The notes under the pieces were generated by a model that saw only the letters and a list, made by a program, of their open reading frames with translations, did no database searches and had not been told where the DNA came from. Shown here piece after piece: positions 7,001-13,033 of a stretch of DNA of 13,461 nt (position 1 is its first letter; each line of letters starts with the position of its first letter). The translations under genes were made by a program, and so were the position numbers. The stretch spans positions 18,662 through 32,122 of the forward strand of contig JAOXYB010093604.1 in assembly GCA_028565635.1 (NCBI GenBank), read 5' to 3'. Origin of the DNA: Phoronis ovalis (lineage: Eukaryota > Phoronida > Phoronidae).

Positions 7001-9809
7001 GCCTCTCACTTTGTAATTACAAAAATTATGTTGCTTCCGAACTTTATTCGCTCTGTGGAAAGAGTGTTTGCTCATCCCCATTTAATTATTCGTACAAATA
7101 TTTTTATGCGCACCCCAAATGAATCGGCATATTAATTTTTTGTATTATTTTGGTGAAATGACAATTCCAACGAAAAAAATCACATATGTTGACAGTATAT
7201 ATATTTCAAATCAACGCACTAGCTATGTGTAACATCACCATTCTATCTGTGCTCATTTAGACCACGTAAAAAGCATCTATAAACTGTTGGTGAACCCATC
7301 TTGGTTATTAATGAAGGCCCAGGCTAATGTTGTGGATGCCTATCATATGCCTCCTAAGAATATCAAGTTTAGCTTTCATCTTACTTTCTGCTTTCAACCT
7401 GTACATTAATTTAAGTATAAGGGTATCATTTTCTCTTTATCGTGCCTTTGATCTCGTGCAAAATAATTGTATTGTTCATGATATCATCAGATTTGCATAA
7501 CGAACAATATGTCGGTCAATTAATATTCGATTTACTAGAGTTTGAATTTTTGTGTTGTATCTAGAAAAATCATTGTTAGCGTCCTTTCATCTTTTATGGA
7601 GTAAATTATATCTAGTGATTTAATGAGATAAATTTCATTGTTGTAATTTTATTATCAAAGGATACTTTTACTTCTGAATAATGAAAATATGGAGTAGCAA
7701 TGCACTTGTTGTATAAACCAGGTTATATATATTGCGTATTTTGTATCAATGATAAAAATTACATTTCCAAAGAAGCAAAATACATAATAATTTAATTACA
7801 AAAATATTTGTATTCTTTGCAGAGTTTTGACATGGATGATGGAGAATGAGAAAATGACTCATGGGTCATCTACATATTCCGACTCTGAAAAAAGTAGTTC
7901 TCACAAACACGATAAACGATCCCATAAATCATCAGGTTCAGCATGTGCTTCACCTCTACAGCACAGACAAGGGTGAGTCAAATTAGGGTTCATAGTTCAC
8001 ATCGGTTTGCAAATTTTCCGCATCTGCTATTTCAGAGCATTACATTAAATATTCCCAACTTCTAATGGGCTGGCAAGATACCCATACTTTTGTATGTGCA
8101 AATAAGGCACCTATTGCAGTGTATGGAGGAGAATTCATCAAAGTTATTAATCTTGGAATACCTGTTCTTTTTCAGAGTTGCCAAACCCAGTAAGGTCCCA
8201 GTGCAGTATAATGCCAGCCGATCTGGCTCCCTGGATCGGTCAGGAATCAGTAACTTTGTTCTGCCGTCAGATTCGGGCAGTTTCCAGGTCAAACCCTCTC
8301 AACCATTTATTCAAGATCCTAGTATGCCATTGATGACGCCACCCAACTCAACGACGACATTAGAGGAAGCAAAAAGACGATTGGTAGAAGACTCGAAAAT
8401 GGCAAAATCTAAGTGAGTATTCCTTTCAAGCTTTATGATATGCGATATTTCAAATTACCGGTCATGTTCAAACTAGAATGTGTGCCCCGTTATGTGCTGC
8501 TTCAGGCTACCCATATTTCCAAGTTTTGCTTGTAATAAAATGAATTTCGTGAATAAAAAAAACTACAACAAAATATGTTCTGCCTGCTAGTATTGTTAGG
8601 AATACACGATTTACATGGAAAGCATTTTATGTTTTCGGAATTCTAATTTGTATTTTAAAAATTTGCTTTTCATTACAGATCATTTCCTGTGCCACCACCA
8701 AAAGAAAAGCGACAGTCACCTATTAGTCATAGTGGTGTAACTCCACCCCCACAAAGGACAACGCCTTCTAGTAGTTCTCATCATGAATTGGATGCTTCTA
8801 CAAGGTATGCATGGTTCTGTTGTGCGCACTTTCGTACATAACCGAGTCGAATATTTTGTACCGTACGCACACGAGGTTGCACAGGAAGTATTGTAGTGCG
8901 TTATGAATGTAGCGAGTGATGGAGGTGGCACTTGTAGATTATTATCTAGTAGTTCTCATTTTATAACAGTGGTGTTATGATTTGTCAACCTTTACTAAAA
9001 AAAAATCTGCATCCAACCTAATGCAAAGATAAGTGGTGCATAACACAAATTGCAAATTCAGTGTTTTTAATTTTTTTTCTACAGTGGCAAGAAAACCGTC
9101 AAGAAATCAACCCTAGCTACCAGCAGTAGTTCAGTACCAGCCGAAGTTACAAAGGTTGCTTACTTCTTCTGCGGAGAACCTATTCCTTACACCGTACAGG
9201 TCCCCGGCAAGAATATAACTCTAGGCCAGTTCAAGAATCTAGTCAGCAAAAAGGGAGATTATAGGTACAAAAAGTGATAAATATTGGAATCAGTTACATA
9301 GTTTTCTTCTAAACTGTTCATGTGAACACGTACTTGTACAATAATTGATGCAAATTTATTGTATTAGCAAGTATTGTGAGAATTTTAACAAACATGACAG
9401 GACTTGCTGGCGGTCACAGTAATTAACACTGGGAATCTCAAACTAATCTGCTTCACTATAGCAACAGTGAACACTTGTTACAAGCACGAACGCCTGTGAT
9501 TGCTAATGAAATTTGACTAGAAAGTACTGTTCTGCGAGGTTTTTTTTTGTCATTGATTACTAAACAGAATGCTCCCATGCGGTATATTATAATTAGAATG
9601 GAACTACTTGATATGTTGATTGTAAAACGAAATGGTACAACTCGGCAGTGTTTCTTTGTTTACACTGATTATTTGCTTGCAGGTTTTTCTTTAAGAAAGC
9701 ATCTGATGAATTCGGTACCGGTGTTGTTCATGAAGAACTTATGGAAGACAGCGGTGTGCTACCTTTGTGGGAAGGAAAAATTATTGGGCGAGTAGAGAAG
9801 AAAGAATAA
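911..9809 (+). CDS. Axin: Axin, 3' part of gene (seven spliced exons)
   Basis: Axin is the cytoplasmic scaffold that brings APC, GSK3, CK1 and beta-catenin together so that beta-catenin is phosphorylated and destroyed; its DIX domain polymerises and binds Dishevelled. Exons 911-1066, 4379-4926, 7823-7972, 8176-8412, 8679-8804, 9085-9264 and 9683-9809 join in frame to 507 residues and a stop. Every donor is GT and every acceptor AG. The first intron is phase 0 and the other five are all phase 2. Recognisable blocks, in the order known from animal Axins, are the GSK3-binding helix (residues about 15-33 of this portion), beta-catenin-binding helix (about 89-102), His cluster (153-160), [10 protein letters not shown] (236-245), FIQDPSMP and LEEAKRRL (329-354) and DIX (about 427-504). 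The tankyrase-binding N-terminus and RGS domain are absent and should lie 5' of the window. Identity is secure; the exact 5' exon joined to 911 is not seen. Confidence 0.96.
1266..1357. repeat. 46-bp tandem duplication, two copies
   Basis: Copies at 1266-1311 and 1312-1357 each begin ATGAAAT and contain CTCAATTGAAGCTAGATACA. They differ at only two positions, an A/T near the start and an A/G after GATACA. The near identity suggests a fairly recent local duplication in the intron. Confidence 0.95.
1741..1899. repeat. Possible small inverted-repeat element
   Basis: TTTATCCCTG at 1741-1750 is exactly complementary to CAGGGATAAA at 1890-1899. The match extends outward with one indel into TTATT/AATAA. 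A direct copy of TACCATAG occurs beside each arm. This could be a degraded miniature transposable element of about 160-170 bp, but no clear target-site duplication or known family was recognised. Confidence 0.35.
3600..3619. repeat. Short perfect hairpin in intron
   Basis: ATTGTCT (3600-3606) and AGACAAT (3613-3619) form a 7-bp perfect stem around a 6-nt loop. Chance is a reasonable explanation. Confidence 0.4.
4173..4242. repeat. 37-bp-period tandem duplication, two copies
   Basis: The copies begin TCATATATCTATAGCCC at 4173 and at 4210. They are identical for about 33 bases and separated by four further bases. The duplication lies about 140 bases before the acceptor of the next Axin exon. 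Confidence 0.95.
4379..4926 (+). CDS. Axin: Axin exon: beta-catenin-binding helix and His-rich linker
   Basis: This 548-base exon enters in phase 0 and leaves in phase 2 at a perfect GTAAGT donor (4927-4932). After an acidic start (SEESEIES) it encodes [12 protein letters not shown], matching the human ESILDEHVQRVL helix that binds beta-catenin. The Ile, Leu, His and Val positions are kept. Next come TP and SP sites ([13 protein letters not shown]), comparable to the GSK3/CK1-phosphorylated sites beside the human helix. A His cluster ([10 protein letters not shown], residues 153-160 of the visible protein) corresponds to the His-rich stretch of vertebrate Axin. Two DSGV motifs (138-141 and 213-216) lie in the Ser-rich linker. 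If read through, the frame hits TAA at 4928, so use of the donor is required. Confidence 0.95.
5002..5086. repeat. 85-bp nested inverted repeat (hairpin element)
   Basis: The outer arms are 5002-5025 (CTAAACACTGG to CAGTCAAGAG) and 5065-5086 (CTCTTGACTG to GTTTAG), complementary apart from a few mismatches and a 2-nt bulge. The 10 bp CAGTCAAGAG/CTCTTGACTG are perfect. Directly inside, GGTTACTCT (5026-5034) pairs with AGAGTAACC (5047-5055). This leaves a 12-nt loop and a 9-nt one-sided bulge. A second small stem, CCAGTG/CACTGG (4989-4994 and 5007-5012), overlaps the left edge. It lies 75 bases after the exon donor. It may be a foldback or miniature transposon relic, or an RNA structure in the pre-mRNA. 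Confidence 0.75.
6828..6846 (+). promoter_or_regulatory. Paired TCF/LEF sites
   Basis: CTTTGATG starts at 6828 and CCTTTGATCT at 6837, so the two 7-mers are spaced 10 bp, one helical turn, in the same orientation. The second is the optimal TCF/LEF 10-mer. This is the tightest pair in the intronic cluster. Confidence 0.55.
7445..7454 (+). promoter_or_regulatory. Canonical TCF/LEF site, CCTTTGATCT
   Basis: A third copy of the optimal 10-mer, 17 bp from the POU/SOX-like module that follows and about 370 bases before the next Axin exon. Confidence 0.5.
7471..7508. promoter_or_regulatory. POU/SOX-like module with internal palindrome
   Basis: ATTGTTC (7471-7477) and GAACAAT (7502-7508) are perfect inverted SOX-type half sites. 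Between them lie a perfect 10-bp palindrome, ATGATATCAT (7478-7487), and a consensus octamer, ATTTGCAT (7491-7498), the POU-factor site. The density of recognisable motifs in 38 bp suggests a regulatory module, but no factor binding can be shown from sequence alone. Confidence 0.35.
7823..7972 (+). CDS. Axin: Axin exon: [10 protein letters not shown] segment and Ser/His-rich linker
   Basis: This 150-base exon is phase 2 at both ends, with acceptor TTCTTTGCAG and donor GTGAGT (7973). The split codon joins AA from the previous exon with A to give Lys, then [16 protein letters not shown]. This matches the human KIMQWIIEGEKEISRH stretch, a short conserved helical motif in the middle of Axin. The rest is Ser-, Lys- and His-rich ([15 protein letters not shown]), low-complexity and probably disordered, as expected for this linker. 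Confidence 0.92.
7973..8175 (+). other. Axin intron, 203 bp
   Basis: Phase-2 intron from GTGAGT to CTTTTTCAG. It contains one further ATCAAAG motif (8137-8143). A longer open frame runs through it into the next exon, but the splice signals and homology place the exon start at 8176. Confidence 0.9.
8176..8412 (+). CDS. Axin: Axin exon: FIQDPSMP / LEEAKRRL conserved block
   Basis: This 237-base exon is phase 2 at both ends, with acceptor TTTTTCAG and donor GTGAGT (8413). It encodes a Ser-rich stretch ([10 protein letters not shown]), then [15 protein letters not shown] and [13 protein letters not shown]. The human counterpart is HLFIQDPTMPPHP and LEEARRRLEEEE. This block is among the best conserved outside the named domains of Axin. 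It lies in the central region for which PP2A and other partner binding has been described; a specific partner cannot be inferred here. Confidence 0.95.
8679..8804 (+). CDS. Axin: Axin exon: Pro/Ser-rich linker
   Basis: This 126-base exon is phase 2 at both ends, with acceptor TTTTCATTACAG and donor GTATGC (8805). It encodes [18 protein letters not shown] followed by [18 protein letters not shown]. It is low-complexity with no recognisable domain. Placement rests on splice signals, on unbroken frame between two homologous exons, and on the position where other Axins have a variable linker before DIX. SP and TP pairs are potential proline-directed phosphosites. Because its length is a multiple of three, skipping it would keep the frame. 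Confidence 0.85.
9085..9264 (+). CDS. Axin: Axin exon: first half of DIX domain
   Basis: This 180-base exon is phase 2 at both ends, with acceptor TTTTTTCTACAG and donor GTACAA (9265). A Lys/Ser/Thr-rich start leads into [19 protein letters not shown] and then [17 protein letters not shown]. This closely matches human Axin [16 protein letters not shown] and VTLGQFKELLTKKGSYRY. The DIX domain is a ubiquitin-like fold that assembles head-to-tail into filaments and co-polymerises with Dishevelled. The FCGEPIPY signature is intact. A longer GTPase-like or other reading is not plausible. Confidence 0.97.
9265..9682 (+). other. Axin intron, 418 bp
   Basis: Phase-2 intron interrupting the DIX domain, from GTACAA to TTGCTTGCAG. 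I see nothing coding or structured in it. Confidence 0.9.
9683..9809 (+). CDS. Axin: Axin last coding exon: C-terminal half of DIX domain
   Basis: The exon enters in phase 2 after TTGCTTGCAG and encodes [19 protein letters not shown], then [18 protein letters not shown] and stop. The human counterpart is YFKKVSDEFDCGVVFEEV and LPVFEEKIIGKVEKVD. This completes the DIX domain right at the C-terminus, as in other Axins. One difference is His where human has Phe in VVFEE, near the loop implicated in head-to-tail contacts. The stop is a triple in-frame TAA-TGA-TAA at 9807-9815. Confidence 0.97.
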
Positions 9810-10720
9810 TGATAAAAGATTTCATCAGCGCGTGTGCCAGTTAACAGCAGAAGGACTGTTGAACAAGCCAGCATTGCTTATTAGCAGCTCTAGTTTCAAC
9901 TTCCTTGCTGCACACTCTGTATTAAAATAAGTTTGTATTTATACTAAAATTGCGGGTTTTTCACTATGCTAATATTACTGCCAGTGTAGATAATGTAACT
10001 TGTTTCCATGTGAAGCACCTATGCAGTGTTCTCTAACAACAATCATTATATGGTGTATTTTTGTCAGTATTACGTGTTTAGATGAAAGACATTTAAGAGG
10101 ACGCTGTTACGCACACTCGTCTCTTTTGTACGGGATGTTGTAATGTAGCACAGCATTTTTGTCATTCAGTTCTTTTTGGAGGTGGAAACTCTTTGACATG
10201 ATGCTGTACTTTCCAGTCAAAGCTGTTGATAGTTTTAAGCCTGAATCTTTCAAGTCATCAGCGCTTGAACAATTACCCAACTCTGATTGTAGAGTTCCCA
10301 TCTCCAGAGAAAAATTTCAGATACAACAGAATCTTTCAGTTGTCATTTTGCAGCGTAACATATCCACTGTATGATCAGACCTCGCAAGAACTTTTTGAAA
10401 GCTGTGCAACGTGTAAAGGTTTTCTAGACGTATTTCGCTCCAGCAGGACGCAATTCATGATGAATTAAAAAGTTTTTAACAAATTAGAATTGCCAAGTTC
10501 CAACTTGTTTAAGTTTTTTAACATTTTTAGATAAGACAAGATTGTAATTTCGAGGTTAGCAGATTGTTTGATATTTGTAAAGATCCGCATATTAAACCAA
10601 GTTCTTTTCCTCACTTTTCGGATATCTAAAAATGTTATAAAATTCATTAACGGTTTTAATTACCAATCGTGTAATTTTAGTTTTGATAATATTGTAAATA
10701 AAGATGTTTCTACTTTTTGA
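9810..10720 (+). other. Axin: Axin 3' UTR (probable)
   Basis: Non-coding sequence after the triple stop. It includes an ATTAAA variant signal at 9921-9926 and ends near the AATAAA at 10697-10702, which is followed by T/G-rich sequence. A Pumilio-type site, TGTAAATA (10693-10700), overlaps that signal. Open frames of up to 80 codons on the + strand here (10159-10468) show no homology and overlap each other in different frames. The exact cleavage point cannot be read from sequence. Confidence 0.65.
10697..10702 (+). terminator. Polyadenylation signal AATAAA, Axin
   Basis: AATAAA about 890 bases after the stop codon, followed within 8-25 bases by a T-rich and TG-containing stretch typical of a cleavage-stimulation element. 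A second AATAAA at 10933-10938 is an alternative distal signal, and ATTAAA at 9921 a possible proximal one. Confidence 0.6.
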
Positions 10721-10932
10721 TGTCAATGACGCAAGGCAGATCCTTTGGGAAATGACTGGAACTTCGATTAACTTTTAAACAACATGGTTGAACATTTTAT
10801 TTATTTGCAATTTATTGTGAAAGTTGTATTAAGCACTTCGCTTTTAGTAGCACCTGTATATAGTAAACAACTTTCCAATTGATGTTTATTGCAACCTTTC
10901 TTAGTTGTATATTGAAACATTATGTTTTTAAA

Positions 10933-10938
10933 AATAAA
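10933..10938 (+). terminator. Alternative distal polyadenylation signal AATAAA
   Basis: AATAAA followed by T-rich sequence (CTTTGTATATTTTT). If used, it would lengthen the Axin 3' UTR by about 235 bases and include another Pumilio-type site, TGTATATA (10855-10862). Confidence 0.4.
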
Positions 10939-10959
10939 ACTTTGTATATTTTTAAACAT

Positions 10960-12247
10960 ACGCGAGTTTCTTGTACGTTTTACTGTGGTCCCACTTCTTA
11001 TGCACCAATCACCCATGTATGTAAACAAAACAACAACAAAATGATTTTTGTGACAGATATCCAACCTTGTCTGGTAGTACGCTCTACAATCTACAACAAA
11101 TGAGGCTAAAAAGGAAATACGTCGACAATATTGTACAAAATGTCCGGGAAATAGAGTAAAGGTGCCACCGAGGGTAATCTGGCAAGGAGCAGGCATGATC
11201 AACCTCATAATTATGGCAATTCCGCAACGAAATTCAATTTGAGGTTACCGCAGTACACATTATTTGAAATGTAATAGTGATGTACTTAAAAGCAGCAGGT
11301 GCAACTGACGTCAATATTTTCCTATAAAACCAGATGTTACCTGCATCGATAACGGATGATTCATTTACAGCAATCAGTTGTGTAAATACATTAGGTACCA
11401 GGTGATGCAAGGACTTCTGCTATACTTTGAATACAGGAACGCTTCCAGTGTGGAGAAATGCGTCATTTTTCATTCACAGATAGCATACTGAGTACTTTCG
11501 GGTTTGTGATCAGTGGCTCCACCAAGTCGGCAAATAATGTATGGTGGCTTTTTTTATATCGTTGCTTTCATAAAAGCAGATGTTAACTGCATATGGTATA
11601 ATACGTAGACCATCACTAATTTTCTGCAATCAGCTTAATATGCAGTTGTCCAATTAAAAAAATACATGATAACATAGTATCCTGGGACAGCAGGTGATGC
11701 AGAAAATGTACAATTATCTCATTGCATAACATTACAGGTGTTGCTTTACTACACCTCACCCTATGATGTCACAACCAAACTAATACAGATGATGAATAAA
11801 TATGATCTTTCTCTTAAAACCTTCGTACAGGCTAATTTCTAAGTACCCTACCAAAATTTCTTCGTCAAAAAAATCGCCTTACAACTTGTTATCAATAATA
11901 AAATGTGCAGAATTGCATCCCACAAAATGTCCAATTCTACCAGCAAATAGTTCACAAATTCAAGAAGTTTCGCTTGTCACTATTATCCTACAGTAGGCAC
12001 CAATTCTAAGGATTCCAACCAAAAGCCACACTTTCACCACTTATTTGACTAATAGAAAGAAATTGTACATAACTTTTAACAAGCACCTGGTTTTGACTGA
12101 ATGACGTGGACGTGAAAATCTTGGTACCTGTATTAATATGGCTATAGGGAAATATCCTGGGAAGGCATTTTGTGGTAATTTAGTCGAAAGTCAAATCTAA
12201 TACTGCCATCTGTTGTGGTAGTGTTTGAACGAGGTAACAAACTAAAT
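10960..12247. other. Intergenic sequence between convergent genes
   Basis: No gene was recognised. Short open frames on both strands (for example 10801-11208 on the - strand and 11802-11996 on the + strand) have no recognisable homology or coding bias. The only structure noted is a degraded duplicated repeat at 11321-11701. Confidence 0.6.
11321..11701. repeat. Diverged tandem repeat, two copies
   Basis: Three blocks recur in the same order. ATAAAANCAGATGTTANCTG with following CAT is at about 11324 and 11570. GCAATCAG is at about 11373 and 11626. CAGGTGATGCA is at 11399-11409 and 11691-11701. Spacing inside the copies differs through indels, so this is an old duplication or two relics of one interspersed element. 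A weaker third trace (TTAAAAGCAGCAGGTG) lies just upstream at about 11286. Confidence 0.55.
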
Positions 12248-12253
12248 TTTATT
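12248..12253 (-). terminator. Possible polyadenylation signal, CEP112-like gene
   Basis: The + strand TTTATT is AATAAA on the - strand, about 560 bases after the CEP112-like stop codon. I found no closer AATAAA or ATTAAA on the - strand. Use is inferred. Confidence 0.4.
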
Positions 12254-12814
12254 CGATGAATAATTATTTCATAAATAAAAGCAATATACACGGAAAAGGT
12301 ATAAAAAATATGTACATTTTCTACATATGAATATAAAAAAAATAATTATCTGGATTAAGATGGGACACCGCATATCTGCACTAGACCAGCAGAATATTAC
12401 ACGCCTTAAAATAAAACTTTTATGGGTCAAGGTAATACTAACACTATGTTTACTATCATGGCACTTAACAACTTGATTGTCAACGAAATAGAGACATTGG
12501 AAAATTATTCAAACTTCAATATGTTAATGCTGTAATGACACACTAAATCAGCATTACTAAGAGAAGCCTTCCTAGTTTACACACAAAATCGTGGTTACAA
12601 AACAGCAGTGCACACAAGAGTGATGCAACACCATTTATGGAGAAGTCTGTAACTACTTCTAGCTTTGTCTGCAGTTTCAGGGATATATAATCACATAAAT
12701 ATTAACAACACACAATTTAACTCTCAAATTATGCCTCTTTCAGGTCAGATGATTGATTACAGGTAATAATCTGAGAGTAAAATTAAAATAAATAATTCGT
12801 GCAATATGATTTTT
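12254..12814 (-). other. 3' UTR of CEP112-like gene (probable)
   Basis: Non-coding sequence between the stop codon and the candidate signal at 12248. Its main visible feature is the hairpin at 12714-12784. The end point is inferred. Confidence 0.45.
12714..12784 (-). repeat. Hairpin in CEP112-like 3' UTR
   Basis: The arms 12714-12736 and 12761-12784 are complementary over about 20 pairs. The best run is AACTCTCA/TGAGAGT, continued by an ATTAT/ATAAT run, with one mismatch, one G-U pair in RNA and one indel around a 24-nt loop. It begins 31 bases past the stop codon on the transcribed strand, so it would fold in the mRNA. Confidence 0.65.
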
Positions 12815-13033
12815 TCATTCAAATGCTGATTTTATGGGAGTTGACATGGCTGCAAAGGGACTGGTTGAGTAGCGATTTCTAGCATCAATTTCTTCCTGCA
12901 ACACTACTGCCCTCTGTTGTAGAGACTTGATTTGTGCTCGGAGAGAGGAGATTGTATCTTCTAATTCTTGACGCATAGATGAAGGCATTAAACCTTTCAT
13001 TTTCTCCTCGTACTGCAGATGCAGCTGGGTCAG
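12815..13033 (-). CDS. CEP112: CEP112-like centrosomal coiled-coil protein, last coding exon
   Basis: Read on the - strand, an acceptor (TATCTTTTCAG) precedes an open exon of 73 codons including the TGA at 12815-12817, in phase 0. It begins LTQLHLQYEEKMKGLMPSSM and continues RQELEDTISSLRAQIKSLQQ, then RAVVLQEEIDARNR. The heptad pattern predicts a coiled coil. From memory, the C-terminus of vertebrate CEP112 (CCDC46) has a near-identical KGLMPASLRQELEDTISSL segment followed by a similar LQKRASILQEEL. CEP112 is a centrosomal coiled-coil protein of poorly defined function. The tail after residue about 50 (STSPFAAMSTPIKSAFE) is specific to this sequence. The upstream exons lie beyond base 13461. 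A GTG- or ATG-started short gene within this exon is unlikely because the frame continues to the acceptor. Confidence 0.8.
   Translation of the reverse strand: MTQLHLQYEEKMKGLMPSSMRQELEDTISSLRAQIKSLQQRAVVLQEEIDARNRYSTSPFAAMSTPIKSAFE

Larger units (their letters stand above)
5914..7660. promoter_or_regulatory. Cluster of ten TCF/LEF-type motifs: putative Wnt-response enhancer
   Basis: CTTTGAT occurs on the + strand at 5931, 6327, 6427, 6452, 6828, 6838 and 7446. Its complement ATCAAAG starts at 5914, 5960 and 7654. Several extend to CTTTGATG or CTTTGATC, the preferred TCF/LEF forms, and weaker CTTTGAA or CTTTGAG variants fill the gaps (5985, 6005, 6234, 6408). With about 65% A+T, I estimate roughly 0.4 occurrences of the 7-mer on both strands in 1.75 kb, so ten is a large excess. 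TCF proteins bind this motif and recruit beta-catenin. Vertebrate AXIN2 is a direct TCF target with functional sites in its promoter and first intron. Enhancer activity here is inferred. Confidence 0.55.
4927..7822 (+). other. Axin intron, 2.9 kb, with putative enhancer
   Basis: This phase-2 intron starts GTAAGT and ends TTCTTTGCAG. No exon was recognised inside it. Its first part carries a compact inverted-repeat element (5002-5086). Its second part (5914-7660) is dense in TCF/LEF-type motifs, with a locally GC-richer patch around 6540-6970 and a POU/SOX-like module at 7471-7508. Confidence 0.9.

Noticed and set aside
8062-8292. 76-codon open frame on the - strand
   Set aside because: Antisense to the FIQDPSMP exon and an intron, with no recognisable homology.
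9547-9795. 82-codon open frame on the + strand crossing the last Axin exon
   Set aside because: It is in a different frame from the DIX reading and runs through intron and acceptor; DIX homology fixes the other frame.
10107-10468. Overlapping 60-80 codon open frames after the Axin stop
   Set aside because: They lie in the 3' UTR, conflict with each other in frame and strand, and show no homology.
10801-11208. 135-codon open frame on the - strand
   Set aside because: No recognisable domain, no splice or polyadenylation context that supports a gene, and composition typical of intergenic DNA. It is the longest unexplained frame outside the exons, so a protein search would settle it.
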